In this document: piece after piece, positions 32,670 through 42,573 of the stretch
How the letters are laid out: the number at the start of each line of letters is the position of its first letter
How positions within the stretch are numbered: position 1 is the stretch's first letter
From: Sphingomonas sp. CL5.1
GTDB taxonomy: Bacteria; Pseudomonadota; Alphaproteobacteria; Sphingomonadales; Sphingomonadaceae
DNA length: 64,000 nucleotides
Direction of reading: 5' to 3'
Assembly (NCBI RefSeq): GCF_013344685.1
Contig: NZ_CP050137.1
Span: forward strand, 1,120,001-1,184,000
Position numbers and translations under genes: made by a program
The notes under the pieces: generated by a model
Seen by the model: only the letters and a program-made list of their open reading frames with translations
The model's database searches: none
What the model was told of the DNA's origin: nothing

Positions 32670-35261
32670 ATGATCGACGCCCAGACCGCCATTGCCGCGC
32701 CCGCCGTCACCCGGCGCGAGGATTATCGTCCGCCCGAATGGCTGGTGCCGGAAGTGGTGCTCGATTTCGATCTCGATCCCGCGCGGACCGTGGTGAAGGC
32801 GCGCTTCCGCGTCACGCGCAACGGCGATCATGCGGCGTCGCTCAAGCTCAACGGCGCGGGGCAGGCGCCACTCGCCGTGCTGGTCGACGGCGTGGCGGTG
32901 AACGGCTGGCGGCAGGAGGGCGACGATCTCCTCATCCCGCTCGACGGCGCCGCGCATGTGATCGAGACGGAGGTGGCGATCGCCCCCGATAGCAACACGC
33001 AGCTCATGGGGCTGTATGCGTCGGGCGGCATCCTATGCACGCAATGCGAGGCGGAAGGCTTCCGCCGCATCACTTATTTCCCCGACCGGCCCGACGTGCT
33101 CGCCACATGGCACGTGAAGATGACGGCGGACAAGGCGCGCTTCCCGGTGCTGCTGGCGAACGGCGACCCGATCGCGGCGGGCGATCTCGCGGACGGGCGG
33201 CACTGGGCGGAATGGCACGATCCGTTCCCCAAGCCCACCTATCTGTTCGCGCTGGTGGCGGGTGATCTCGCGGTCAATCGCGGCACGTTCGTCACGCAAT
33301 CGGGGCGCGAGGTGGCGCTGGGCATCTGGGTGCGCGCCGCCGACCTGCCGCGCACCGACCACGCGCTCGACGCATTGAAAACGGCGATGGCGTGGGACGA
33401 GCGCGTCTATGGCCGCGAATACGACCTCGACGTGTTCAACATCGTCGCGGTGGACGATTTCAACTTCGGCGCGATGGAGAACAAGGGGCTGAACATCTTC
33501 AACAGCCGCTATATCCTCGCCGATCCCGACACCGCGACCGATTACGATTACGACGCGATCGCCGCCGTGGTGGCGCATGAATATTTCCACAACTGGTCCG
33601 GCAATCGCGTCACTTGCCGCGACTGGTTCCAGCTCTCGCTTAAGGAAGGCTTCACCGTCTATCGCGACCAGAGCTTCTCCGCCGACCAGGGATCGGCGGC
33701 GGTGAAGCGGATCGAGGACGTGCGCGGCCTGCGCGCCAGCCAGTTCCCGGAGGATGCCGGGCCGCTGGCGCATCCGGTGCGCCCGGAAAGCTATATCGAG
33801 ATATCGAACTTCTACACCGCGACCATCTACAACAAGGGCGCGGAGCTGATCCGCATGATGGCGACGATCCTCGGCCCGGCGAGGTTCCGCGCCGCGACCG
33901 ACCTTTATTTCGCGCGCTTCGACGGCACGGCGGCGACATGCGAGGATTTCGTGTCGTGCATGGAGGAGGCGGGCGGCGTCGATCTCTCGCGCTTCCGTCT
34001 GTGGTATGCGCAGGCCGGCACGCCGCGCGTCTCGGCCGGCATCTCGCACGACGGCGGGCGCGCCACGCTGCGGCTCGCCCAGCATGTGCCGCCGACGCCG
34101 GGCCAGCCGGACAAGCAGCCGATGGTGCTGCCGCTCAAGTTGCGCCTGTTCGGCGCGGAGACGGGGAAACCGCTCACCGACGAGCAACTCGTGCTGCTCG
34201 ACACCGCCGCCGAGACGATCGTGTTCGACGATGTGGTCGAGCGCCCCGTGCTGTCGATCAATCGCGGCTTCTCCGCCCCGGTCATCATCGAGAGCGACCG
34301 CACCGCCGCCGATCTCGCCTTCCTCTCGGCGCATGACGACGATCCCTTCGCCCGCTACGAGGCGATGCAGCAGCTCATGCTCGACACGCTCGTCGCGGCG
34401 ACGGTCGAGGGGCGGGCGGACCATCAGGCGGTGATCCGCGCGGTGGCCGGGACGCTGGCCAATCCCGCGCTCGACCGCGCGTTCGTGGCGGAGGCGGTGC
34501 TGCTGCCGTCGGAGAGCTTCATCGGCGACCAGCTCGCGACGGCCGATCCCGACGCGATCTTCGACGCGCGCGAGGCATTGCGCCGCGATCTCGGCGTCGC
34601 GCTGGCGGCGGCGTGGCGCGCCGCTTATGACGCGGCGGGGAACGAGCCTTATGCCTACAACCCGCACGCCAAGGGGCTGCGGCGGCTGCGCAATGTCGCG
34701 CTCGGCTATATCGCGGCGAGCGGCGCGGCGGATGCGGCGCGGCTCGCCTTCCGCCAGTTCGAGGCGGCGGACAACATGACCGACCGGCAGGCGGCGCTCA
34801 CCACGCTCGCCAACAGCGAATGGGACGAGCGCGAGGCGGCGCTCGATATCTTCCATTATCGCTATGCGGACAATCCGCTGGTGCTCGACAAATGGTTCCA
34901 GACGCAGGCGCTGTCGACGCGCGGCGATACGCCGGCGGTGGTCGCGCAGCTTGCCGAGCATCCCGATTTCACGCTCGCCAACCCCAATCGCGCGCGCAGC
35001 CTGGTCGGCGCGTTCAGCGTCAACCAGCGCGCCTTCCACGTCATCGACGGGAGCGGCTATCGCTTCGTCGCCGATCAGATCGTCGCGCTCGACCGGATCA
35101 ACCCGCAGACCGCCGCCAGACTTCTCCCCCCGCTCGGCCGCTGGCGGCGCTTCGACGAGGACCGCGCGGCGCTGATGAAGGCGGAGCTGGAGCGGATCGT
35201 CGCGACGGCGGGGCTGTCGAAGGATACGTTCGAGCAGGCGTCGAAGAGCCTGGAGGGATAA
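32670..35261 (+). CDS. pepN: Aminopeptidase N (M1 family)
   Basis: 863 residues from ATG 32670 (MIDAQTAIAAP). It removes N-terminal residues from peptides in the cytoplasm. The M1 signatures are seen: FNFGAMENKGLNIF (GAMEN), VVAHEYFHNWSGNRVTC (HExxH) and LKEGFTVYRDQSFS with the third zinc ligand. The C-terminal helical domain (DUF3458) continues to the normal end, so length is standard for the E. coli-type enzyme. A palindromic element lies just after its stop codon. Confidence 0.96.
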   Translation: MIDAQTAIAAPAVTRREDYRPPEWLVPEVVLDFDLDPARTVVKARFRVTRNGDHAASLKLNGAGQAPLAVLVDGVAVNGWRQEGDDLLIPLDGAAHVIETEVAIAPDSNTQLMGLYASGGILCTQCEAEGFRRITYFPDRPDVLATWHVKMTADKARFPVLLANGDPIAAGDLADGRHWAEWHDPFPKPTYLFALVAGDLAVNRGTFVTQSGREVALGIWVRAADLPRTDHALDALKTAMAWDERVYGREYDLDVFNIVAVDDFNFGAMENKGLNIFNSRYILADPDTATDYDYDAIAAVVAHEYFHNWSGNRVTCRDWFQLSLKEGFTVYRDQSFSADQGSAAVKRIEDVRGLRASQFPEDAGPLAHPVRPESYIEISNFYTATIYNKGAELIRMMATILGPARFRAATDLYFARFDGTAATCEDFVSCMEEAGGVDLSRFRLWYAQAGTPRVSAGISHDGGRATLRLAQHVPPTPGQPDKQPMVLPLKLRLFGAETGKPLTDEQLVLLDTAAETIVFDDVVERPVLSINRGFSAPVIIESDRTAADLAFLSAHDDDPFARYEAMQQLMLDTLVAATVEGRADHQAVIRAVAGTLANPALDRAFVAEAVLLPSESFIGDQLATADPDAIFDAREALRRDLGVALAAAWRAAYDAAGNEPYAYNPHAKGLRRLRNVALGYIAASGAADAARLAFRQFEAADNMTDRQAALTTLANSEWDEREAALDIFHYRYADNPLVLDKWFQTQALSTRGDTPAVVAQLAEHPDFTLANPNRARSLVGAFSVNQRAFHVIDGSGYRFVADQIVALDRINPQTAARLLPPLGRWRRFDEDRAALMKAELERIVATAGLSKDTFEQASKSLEG

Positions 35262-35267
35262 TCCCAT

Positions 35268-35327
35268 CGTCATGCCGGCGAAAGCGGGCGTCTCATGCGG
35301 TACGCGACCCGGCCTGCGCCGGTGACG
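35268..35327. repeat. 60-bp palindromic interspersed element
   Basis: The ends CGTCATGCCGGCG and CGCCGGTGACG are inverted relative to each other, around GAAAGCGGGCGTCTCATGCG. The start CGTCATGCCGGCGAAAGC is the type of dispersed repeat known from many sphingomonad and rhizobial genomes (recalled, not searched). It lies between the convergent pepN and CsaA-like genes and may act as a bidirectional terminator. Confidence 0.7.
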
Positions 35328-35335
35328 CTATCCGG

Positions 35336-35707
35336 TCAGAACAACCTTCCCCCGTCCGGCACCCGCTCGCTCGGGCCGATCAGCACGACCCTGCCGTCCG
35401 CGTCGGGGAAGCCGAGCGTCAGCACCTCGCTCATCATCGGCCCGATCTGGCGCGGCGGGAAGTTGACCACCGCCGCCACCTGCCGCCCCACCAGAGTCTC
35501 GGGCGCATAATGTTCGGTGATCTGTGCGGAGGAGCGCTTCACGCCGATCGTCGGGCCGAAATCGATCGTCAGCCTGAACGCCGGCTTGCGCGCCTCCGGG
35601 AAGGGATCGGCCGCGACGATCGTGCCGACGCGGATATCGACCTTCAGGAAATCGTCGAAGCCGATCCGGTCCGCCGCCGGCGCGGCGGAATCGTGATTCA
35701 CGTGCAT
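35336..35707 (-). CDS. csaA: CsaA-like tRNA-binding domain protein
   Basis: 123 residues from ATG 35707; its start overlaps the GST stop by one base (TGATG). The EMAP/OB fold is recognised by FDDFLKVDIRVGTIVAADPF, ITEHYAPETLVGRQVAAVVN, FPPRQIGPMMSEVLTLGF and VVLIGPSERVPDGGRL. CsaA binds tRNA as a dimer and has been linked to protein export in Bacillus. The upstream longer open frame is only the GST shadow. Expression is coupled to the GST gene. Confidence 0.92.
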   Translation of the reverse strand: MHVNHDSAAPAADRIGFDDFLKVDIRVGTIVAADPFPEARKPAFRLTIDFGPTIGVKRSSAQITEHYAPETLVGRQVAAVVNFPPRQIGPMMSEVLTLGFPDADGRVVLIGPSERVPDGGRLF

Positions 35708-36378
35708 CAGAAGTCCGGGTTCTCGTAATAGGACGGCGGCTCGATCCCGCGCATCCGCTCGGCGAGCAGCGGGCGGAAGCTGCGCCGGCTCTTGAACGCC
35801 GAATACCATGCCTTGGCATGGGTGTGCCCGCTCCAGTCGATCCCGCCGAGATAGTCGGCGACCGAGATCTGCGCGGCGGCGGCGAGATCGGCGAGGCTGA
35901 TCGTCGCGCCGCCCATCCATTTGCGGTGATCGAGCAGGAAATCGATGTAATCGAGATGCCCGATCGCCGACTTCATCGCCTCGCGCAGCCGCGACGCGTC
36001 TGGCGAGGCGCGGTGGACGATGCGCTTCACCATCCGTTCGTGCAGCAGCGGCCCGGTGACGTCGCGGAAGAATTGCGTGTCGAACCACGTCACCAGCCGG
36101 CGGATCTCCGCGCGGTTGGCGGCGGTGCCGTTGATCATCTGCGCCTTGTCGACCGTCTCCTCGAAATATTCGCAGATCGCCATCGAATCGATCAGCAGGA
36201 TATTGCGGGTCGGATCGGCCATCACCGGGGTCTGCCCGGTGGGGTTCATGTCCACGAACTCGTCGCGCCGCGCCCACGGCTCCTCGGGCACCAGCTCGTA
36301 GCCGACGTCCTTCTCGTTGAGCAGCGCGCGCACCTTGCGCGTGAACGGACACAAGGTGAATTGGTAGAGCTGCCACAT
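35707..36378 (-). CDS. Glutathione S-transferase family protein
   Basis: 223 residues from ATG 36378, preceded by GGTGGGGGC; another ATG four codons earlier (36390) has no ribosome site. The thioredoxin-like N-domain has LYQFTLCPFTRKVRALLNE with a Cys at the catalytic position and MNPTGQTPVM with the cis-Pro region, then DSMAICEYFEE. The C-terminal domain is helical (GATISLADLAAAAQISVADY). Function is probably glutathione-dependent detoxification or disulfide handling. Followed at once by the CsaA-like gene. Confidence 0.9.
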   Translation of the reverse strand: MWQLYQFTLCPFTRKVRALLNEKDVGYELVPEEPWARRDEFVDMNPTGQTPVMADPTRNILLIDSMAICEYFEETVDKAQMINGTAANRAEIRRLVTWFDTQFFRDVTGPLLHERMVKRIVHRASPDASRLREAMKSAIGHLDYIDFLLDHRKWMGGATISLADLAAAAQISVADYLGGIDWSGHTHAKAWYSAFKSRRSFRPLLAERMRGIEPPSYYENPDF

Positions 36379-36467
36379 GCCCCCACCCATAAGCCGGGTG
36401 GAGGCGATGCGGCAACGCGGATTGCGATCATCTTGTCTCACCGCTCCCCGGAAGAGGAGGGGCGCCG

Positions 36468-39400
36468 CTACTCCGCCGCTTCCAGCACCTCGCTGTCGTC
36501 GAGCGGATGCGCGAGTCGGGTGAGCATCTCCTTCGGCACGACCTGCCAGAAATGTCCGGCCTCGCGCTCCCAATCCTCGAGGATGCCGCGCGACCATTTG
36601 CTGTCGGTCACCTCGGCATGCTCGCGGATCAGGTTCCTGAGCACGCTTTCCCAGTGGAGCGAGGAGAGCCGCTGCCACACGATGCTCTCCGGGTTGGCGC
36701 GCCGGGCGAAGGTGCCCTTGGGATCATGGACGAAGGCCATGCCCCCGGTCATGCCCGCGCCGAAGTTCGCGCCGACCTCGCCCAGCACCACCGCGATGCC
36801 GCCGGTCATGTACTCGCAGCCGTTCGCCCCGCAGCCCTCGACCACCACGGTCGCGCCCGAGTTGCGCACCGCGAAGCGTTCGCCCGCCTGCCCGGCCGCG
36901 AACAGCCGCCCGGCGGTCGCGCCGTAGAGCACGGTGTTGCCAATGATCGTATTGTCCTGGCTGGCGAGCGGCGAGGATACCGCCGGCCGCACCACGATCA
37001 CGCCGCCGGACAGGCCCTTGCCGACATAATCGTTCGCGTCGCCGAACACTTCCAGCTTCACGCCCTTGACGAGGAACGCGCCGAGGCTCTGCCCGGCCGA
37101 GCCGCGCAGGCGGATCGTGACGTGATCGTCGTTGAGCTTGTCCATGCCGAAGCGCGCGGTGATCTCGCTCGACAGCCGCGTGCCCACCGCGCGATGCGTG
37201 TTGCGCACCGAATAGGTGAGCTGCATCTTCTCGCCGCGCGAGAAGACCGCCGCCGCATCCTTGATGATCTGCGCGTCGAGGCTGTCGGGCACCTCGTTGC
37301 GGAAGGTCGGCAGGCTGAAGCGCCGCTCGTCGTCCGCCGCGTCGACCTTGGCGAGGATCGGGTTGAGATCGAGATCGTCGAGATGCTCCGCGCCGCGATT
37401 GACCTGACGCAGCAGCTCGGTGCGGCCGATCACCTCGTCGAGGCTGCGCACGCCGAGCCGCGCGAGGATGTCGCGCACCTCCTCGGCGATGAAGGTCATC
37501 AGGTTGATGACCTTCTCCGGCGTGCCGACGAACTTCGCGCGCAGCTTCTCGTCCTGCGTGCAGACGCCGACCGGGCAGGTGTTCGAATGGCACTGACGCA
37601 CCATGATGCAGCCCATCGCCACCAGCGACAGCGTGCCGATGCCGAACTCCTCCGCGCCGAGGATCGCGGCGATCACGATGTCACGCCCGGTCTTGAGGCC
37701 GCCGTCGGTGCGCAGCTTGATCCGCCCGCGCAGGCCGTTGAGCGTCAGCACCTGGTTGACCTCGCTCAGCCCCATTTCCCACGGCGTCCCGGCATATTTG
37801 ATGCTGGTCTGCGGGGAAGCGCCCGTGCCGCCGACATGGCCGGAAACGAGGATTACGTCGGCATGGGCCTTCGCCACGCCGGCCGCCACCGTGCCGATGC
37901 CCGCAGAGGAGACGAGCTTCACGCACACCCGCGCGCGCGGGTTGATCTGCTTCAGGTCGTAGATGAGCTGGGCGAGGTCTTCGATCGAATAGATGTCGTG
38001 GTGCGGCGGCGGGGAGATCAGCGTCACCCCCGGAGTCGCGTGGCGCAACTTCGCGATGAACTCGGTCACCTTGAAGCCGGGAAGCTGCCCGCCCTCGCCG
38101 GGCTTGGCGCCCTGCGCGACCTTGATCTCGATCTCCTCGCAGGCGTTGAGATATTCGGCCGTCACGCCGAACCGCCCGCTGGCGATCTGCTTGATCGTCG
38201 AATTGGCGTTGTCGCCGTTGGCATAGGGCTTGTAGCGCACCTTGTCCTCGCCGCCCTCGCCCGACACCGCCTTGGCGCCGATGCGGTTCATCGCGATCGC
38301 CAGCGTCTCGTGCGCTTCCGGGCTAAGCGCGCCGAGCGACATGCCCGGCGTCACGAAACGCTTGCGGATCTCGGTGATCGGCTCGACCTGATCGACCGGC
38401 AGCCCCTCCGCCGGGAAGTTGAACTGCAACAGGTCGCGCAGGTAGATCGGCGGCAGGTCCGCCACCCCGCGCGAGAATTGCAGGTAGGTCGAATAGCTGT
38501 CGGTCGACACCGATGTCTGCAACAGGTGCATGAGCTGCGCCGAATAGGCATGCGCCTCGCCGGTGTTGCGCTGGCGGTAGAAGCCGCCGATCGGCAGGTT
38601 GACGACGGCGGTGTCGAACGCCGCCTCGTGCCGTTCCACGGCATTGATGTGGAGCGAGGCATAGCCTTCGCCCGAGATCTTCGCCGGCATGCCGGGGAAC
38701 AGGTCGTTCACCAGAGCGCGGGAAAGCCCGACCGCCTCGAAATTATAGCCGCCGCGATAGCTGGAGATCACCGCGATCCCCATCTTCGACATGATCTTGA
38801 GCAACCCCTCCTCGATCGCGGTGCGGTGGCGTTCGAGGCATTGCTCCATCGACAGGTCGCCGAACAGGCCGCGCGCATGGCGGTCGGCGATCGCCGCCTC
38901 CGCCAGATAGGCATTCACCGTCGTCGCGCCGACGCCGATCAGCACCGCGTAATAATGCGTGTCGAGGCATTCGGCGGTGCGGATGTTGACCGAGGCATAG
39001 GAGCGCAGGCCGCGCCGCACGAGATGCGTGTGCACCGCCGCCGCCGCCAGCACGCCGGGGATGGCGATCCGGTCCGGCCCGATATGCTCGTCGGTGAGGA
39101 ATATCTCGCTGCGCCCCTCGCGCACCGCCTGCTCGGCCTGGTTGCGGATGCGCTGGATCGCGGCGCGCAGCCGCTCCGCCCCGCCATCCGCCTCGAACGT
39201 GCAGTCGATCTCGGCGGCGGCGTTGCCGAACCATGCCTTGAGCCGGCCCCACATCGCGGAGGTGAGCACCGGCGAATCCATCACCAGCACGCGCTCGCGC
39301 CGGTCCTCGGTGTCGAGGATGTTGGCGAGGTTGCCGAAGCGCGTCTTGAGCGACATCACATAGCGCTCGCGCAGGCTGTCGATCGGCGGGTTCGTCACCT

Positions 39401-40994
39401 GCGAGAAATTCTGCCGGAAGAACTGGCTGATGAGGCGCGGCTTGTCCGAGATGACGGCGAGCGGCGTGTCGTCGCCCATCGAGCCGATCGCCTCCTTGCC
39501 CGTCTCGACCATCGGCGCGAGGATCAGCTCCATGTCCTCCAGCGTCTGCCCGGCGGCGACCTGGCGGCGCGTCAGGTCGGCGCGGTCGAAGCGCGGCACG
39601 CTGTCGGCGGGGGCGGGCGGCAGATCGGCGAGCGTCGCGAAATTGCCGATCATCGCGGCATAGTCCTGCTCGCCCGCGATCCGGTCCTTGATCGCGCGAT
39701 CGTGGTAGATGCGACCCTCCGCCAGATCGACCGCGATCATCTGCCCCGGCCCGAGCCGGCCCTTGGCGACCACGGTGGATTCTGGGACGACGACCATGCC
39801 GCTCTCCGAGCCGACGATCAGCAGCCCGTCCGCTGTCTCGGTATAGCGCAGCGGGCGCAGCGCGTTGCGGTCCATGCCCGCCACCGCCCAGCGCCCGTCG
39901 GTCATGGCGAGCGCGGCGGGGCCGTCCCACGGCTCCATCACGCTGGCGAGATATTGGTACATCGCGGCGTGCGCGGGCGGCAGGTCCTCCTCGCCGCCGC
40001 GCCATGCCTCCGGCACCAGCATCAGCTTGGCGGTCGGCGCGTCGCGGCCCGAGCGGCAGATCGCCTCGAACGTCGCGTCGAGCGCGGCGGTGTCGCTCGC
40101 GCCGGCCGGGATCACCGGCTTGATGTCCTCCGAATGCTCGCCGAACGCGATCGAGGCCATGCGGATCTCGTGGCTGAGCATCCAGTTCTTGTTGCCGCGG
40201 ATCGTGTTGATCTCGCCATTGTGCGCGAGGCAGCGGAAAGGCTGCGCCAGCCACCATTGCGGGAAGGTGTTGGTGGAATAGCGCTGGTGGAAGATCGCGA
40301 CGCGGCTCTCGAAACGCTTGTCGACCAGATCGGGGTAGAAGACCGACAGGCTCTCGGCGAGGAACAGCCCCTTGTAGATGATCGAGCGGCAGGAGAGCGA
40401 GCAGATGTAGAAGCCCTGGATCTGCGCCGCGATCACGCGCTTCTCGATCCGGCGACGGATCAGGTAGAGGTTCTTCTCGAACTCCGCCGCGTCCACCTCG
40501 TCCGGCATCGGGCCGGCGATCATGATCTGCTCGATCTCGGGGCGCGTCTCCTGCGCCTTGCGGCCGATCACCGAAACGTCCACCGGCACCTGCCGCCAGC
40601 CGTAGATCGTGTAGCCCGCCTCGATGATCGCGCTTTCGACGATCGTGCGACACGTCTCCTGCGCGCCGAGATCGGTGCGCGGCAGGAAGATCATGCCCAC
40701 CGCCAGCCGGTTCGGCAGCACCTTGTGGCCGCCCACCGCGATCGCATCGTCGAAGAAGCGGATCGGCAGGTCGACGTGGATGCCGGCGCCGTCGCCGGTC
40801 TTGCCGTCGGCATCGACCGCGCCGCGATGCCACACCGCCTTCAGCGCGTCGATCGCCGACTGGACGACGCGGCGCGACGGCCGTCCGTCAGTCGCGGCGA
40901 CGAGGCCGACGCCGCAGGCATCGGATTCCAGCTCGGGGCGGTACATGCCATGGGTGGCGAGATAGTCGCGCTGTTCGGCGAGGGTATCGGTCAT
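36468..40994 (-). CDS. gltB: Glutamate synthase (NADPH) large subunit
   Basis: 1508 residues from ATG 40994. With GltD it makes two glutamates from glutamine and 2-oxoglutarate. A 26-residue propeptide precedes the amidotransferase nucleophile C27 (SDACGVGLVAATDG). FMN-binding and 2-oxoglutarate sites lie in the middle (SGEGGEDKVRYKPYANGDN, ISPPPHHDIYSIEDL), the 3Fe-4S cluster in MVRQCHSNTCPVGVCTQD, and the beta-helix domain at the end (GANDYVGKGLSGG-type text). Its start overlaps the stop of the small ORF at 40991-41131, so it depends on upstream translation. Confidence 0.98.
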   Translation of the reverse strand: MTDTLAEQRDYLATHGMYRPELESDACGVGLVAATDGRPSRRVVQSAIDALKAVWHRGAVDADGKTGDGAGIHVDLPIRFFDDAIAVGGHKVLPNRLAVGMIFLPRTDLGAQETCRTIVESAIIEAGYTIYGWRQVPVDVSVIGRKAQETRPEIEQIMIAGPMPDEVDAAEFEKNLYLIRRRIEKRVIAAQIQGFYICSLSCRSIIYKGLFLAESLSVFYPDLVDKRFESRVAIFHQRYSTNTFPQWWLAQPFRCLAHNGEINTIRGNKNWMLSHEIRMASIAFGEHSEDIKPVIPAGASDTAALDATFEAICRSGRDAPTAKLMLVPEAWRGGEEDLPPAHAAMYQYLASVMEPWDGPAALAMTDGRWAVAGMDRNALRPLRYTETADGLLIVGSESGMVVVPESTVVAKGRLGPGQMIAVDLAEGRIYHDRAIKDRIAGEQDYAAMIGNFATLADLPPAPADSVPRFDRADLTRRQVAAGQTLEDMELILAPMVETGKEAIGSMGDDTPLAVISDKPRLISQFFRQNFSQVTNPPIDSLRERYVMSLKTRFGNLANILDTEDRRERVLVMDSPVLTSAMWGRLKAWFGNAAAEIDCTFEADGGAERLRAAIQRIRNQAEQAVREGRSEIFLTDEHIGPDRIAIPGVLAAAAVHTHLVRRGLRSYASVNIRTAECLDTHYYAVLIGVGATTVNAYLAEAAIADRHARGLFGDLSMEQCLERHRTAIEEGLLKIMSKMGIAVISSYRGGYNFEAVGLSRALVNDLFPGMPAKISGEGYASLHINAVERHEAAFDTAVVNLPIGGFYRQRNTGEAHAYSAQLMHLLQTSVSTDSYSTYLQFSRGVADLPPIYLRDLLQFNFPAEGLPVDQVEPITEIRKRFVTPGMSLGALSPEAHETLAIAMNRIGAKAVSGEGGEDKVRYKPYANGDNANSTIKQIASGRFGVTAEYLNACEEIEIKVAQGAKPGEGGQLPGFKVTEFIAKLRHATPGVTLISPPPHHDIYSIEDLAQLIYDLKQINPRARVCVKLVSSAGIGTVAAGVAKAHADVILVSGHVGGTGASPQTSIKYAGTPWEMGLSEVNQVLTLNGLRGRIKLRTDGGLKTGRDIVIAAILGAEEFGIGTLSLVAMGCIMVRQCHSNTCPVGVCTQDEKLRAKFVGTPEKVINLMTFIAEEVRDILARLGVRSLDEVIGRTELLRQVNRGAEHLDDLDLNPILAKVDAADDERRFSLPTFRNEVPDSLDAQIIKDAAAVFSRGEKMQLTYSVRNTHRAVGTRLSSEITARFGMDKLNDDHVTIRLRGSAGQSLGAFLVKGVKLEVFGDANDYVGKGLSGGVIVVRPAVSSPLASQDNTIIGNTVLYGATAGRLFAAGQAGERFAVRNSGATVVVEGCGANGCEYMTGGIAVVLGEVGANFGAGMTGGMAFVHDPKGTFARRANPESIVWQRLSSLHWESVLRNLIREHAEVTDSKWSRGILEDWEREAGHFWQVVPKEMLTRLAHPLDDSEVLEAAE

Positions 40995-41131
40995 GATTTC
41001 CTGCTCCCGTTCTCGGGCAACATTTCCTGTGTGATGCGCTCGAAGGCGCGGGCGCCTGTTTCCCTGCCGGCCACGCTGCCAAGTTCCCGGCCGTCAGCGC
41101 TCATCTTCGCCTGAAGCGCGCGCCGCATCAT
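40991..41131 (-). CDS. Small coupled ORF between gltD and gltB
   Basis: 46 codons (45 from the second ATG at 41128). Its ATGATG overlaps the gltD stop and its TGA overlaps the gltB ATG at 40992-40994, so a ribosome can pass from gltD through it into gltB. The product (MMRRALQAKMSADGRELGSV, then GARAFERITQEMLPENG) is charged and probably helical, with no known family. Both-end overlap argues against chance, but the role may be coupling rather than a functional peptide. Confidence 0.6.
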   Translation of the reverse strand: MMRRALQAKMSADGRELGSVAGRETGARAFERITQEMLPENGSRKS

Positions 41132-42573
41132 GCCGCTTCCTTCCGGCGCGTGACTTTCGCCTGCGCCTTCAGCCATGCGTGCATCTGCGCCGCCACGTCC
41201 TGCCCGTCACGGATCGCCCACACCACGAGGCTCGCGCCGCGCACGATGTCGCCGGCGGCGAACACGCCCTCTAGGTTGGTCATCAGCGTCTTGCCGTCGA
41301 CCAGCACCGTGCCCCAGCGCGTCACGCCCAGTTCCGGCGCGTTCCACAGCCGGGGCAGTTCCTCCGCGTCGAAGCCCAGCGCCTTGATGACGAGATCGGC
41401 GGGGAAGGAGACCTCGTTGCCCGGATCGATCTCCGGCGCACGGCGGCCGCTGGCGTCGGCCGCGCCGAGCCGCATCCGGCTGGCGCGGACGCTCGTCACC
41501 CTGTCGCCGTCGAACGCCAGCGGGGCGGAGAGCCAGACGAACTCGACACCTTCCTCCTCCGCATTGGCCACCTCGCGCTGGCTGCCCGGCATATTGGCGC
41601 GATCGCGGCGATAGAGGCATTTCACGCTCTTGGCGCCCTGCCGGATCGCGGTGCGCACGCAATCCATCGCGGTGTCGCCGCCGCCGACCACCACGACATG
41701 CTTGCCGGCCGCGTCGAGACTGCCGTCGTCGAACGCCGGCACCGCGTCGCCGAAGCCCTTGCGGTTCGAGGCGGTGAGATAGTCGAGCGCCTCGACCACG
41801 CCGGACGCGCCGTTGCCCGGCACGTCGATCGCGCGGGCGCGATAGACGCCGGTGGCGATCAGAACGGCGTCGTGCCGGCGGCGCAATTCCTCCAGCGTCG
41901 CGTCGCGCCCGACCTCGAAGCCCTCGTGGAAGACGATCCCGCCCTCGCGCAGCCGCTCGACCCGCCGCATCACCACCGGCTTCTCCAGCTTGAAGCCGGG
42001 GATGCCATAGGTCAGCAGCCCGCCCGCGCGGTCGTGCCGATCATAGACGTGCACCTCATAGCCGTCGCGGCGCAGATATTCCGCCGCCGCCAGCCCCGCC
42101 GGCCCCGCGCCGATCACGCCGACCGACTGGCCGCGCGCCGGACCGGGCCGGAGCGGTTCGACCCAGCCTTCCTCCCACGCGGTGTCTGTGATGAACTTCT
42201 CGACCGAGCCGATCGTCACCGCGCCGTGCCCGGAGAATTCGATCACGCAATTGCCCTCGCACAAACGGTCCTGCGGGCAGATACGACCGCAGATTTCCGG
42301 CATGGTCGAGGTGCTGTTGCTCAGTTCATAGGCCTCCTTGAGCCGGCCCTCGGCGGTCAGCCGCAGCCAGTCCGGGATATGGTTGTGGAGCGGGCAATGC
42401 ACCGAGCAATAGGGCACCCCGCATTGCGAGCAGCGCGACGCCTGATCCCGCGCCGCCGGCACCGCATAGCGATCCGCGATCTCGCGGAAGTCCGCCGCGC
42501 GCTCGGCGGCACCGCGCTTGCCCGGATAGGACTGCGCCTCCGCGACGAATCGAAGCATCTTCTCACCAGCCAT
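41128..42573 (-). CDS. gltD: Glutamate synthase small subunit
   Basis: 481 residues from ATG 42573 (MAGEKMLRFV). It passes electrons from NADPH through FAD and two 4Fe-4S clusters to GltB. The N-terminal Cys clusters are intact: CSQCGVPYCSVHCPLHNHIP and CGRICPQDRLCEGNC. The FAD site is VGVIGAGPAGLAAAEYLRRD, the NADPH site HVVVVGGGDTAMDCVRTA, and the FAD closing motif is VFAAGDIVRGASLVV. It is upstream of gltB, the reverse of the E. coli order. Confidence 0.97.
   Translation of the reverse strand: MAGEKMLRFVAEAQSYPGKRGAAERAADFREIADRYAVPAARDQASRCSQCGVPYCSVHCPLHNHIPDWLRLTAEGRLKEAYELSNSTSTMPEICGRICPQDRLCEGNCVIEFSGHGAVTIGSVEKFITDTAWEEGWVEPLRPGPARGQSVGVIGAGPAGLAAAEYLRRDGYEVHVYDRHDRAGGLLTYGIPGFKLEKPVVMRRVERLREGGIVFHEGFEVGRDATLEELRRRHDAVLIATGVYRARAIDVPGNGASGVVEALDYLTASNRKGFGDAVPAFDDGSLDAAGKHVVVVGGGDTAMDCVRTAIRQGAKSVKCLYRRDRANMPGSQREVANAEEEGVEFVWLSAPLAFDGDRVTSVRASRMRLGAADASGRRAPEIDPGNEVSFPADLVIKALGFDAEELPRLWNAPELGVTRWGTVLVDGKTLMTNLEGVFAAGDIVRGASLVVWAIRDGQDVAAQMHAWLKAQAKVTRRKEAA

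Noticed and set aside
33033..35273. 746-codon minus-strand frame
   Set aside because: Antisense of pepN; shadow composition.
36507..41114. 1535-codon open frame on the plus strand
   Set aside because: It is the antisense shadow of gltB; the translation is dominated by Arg, Ala and His without any family motif, while the minus strand has complete GltB signatures.
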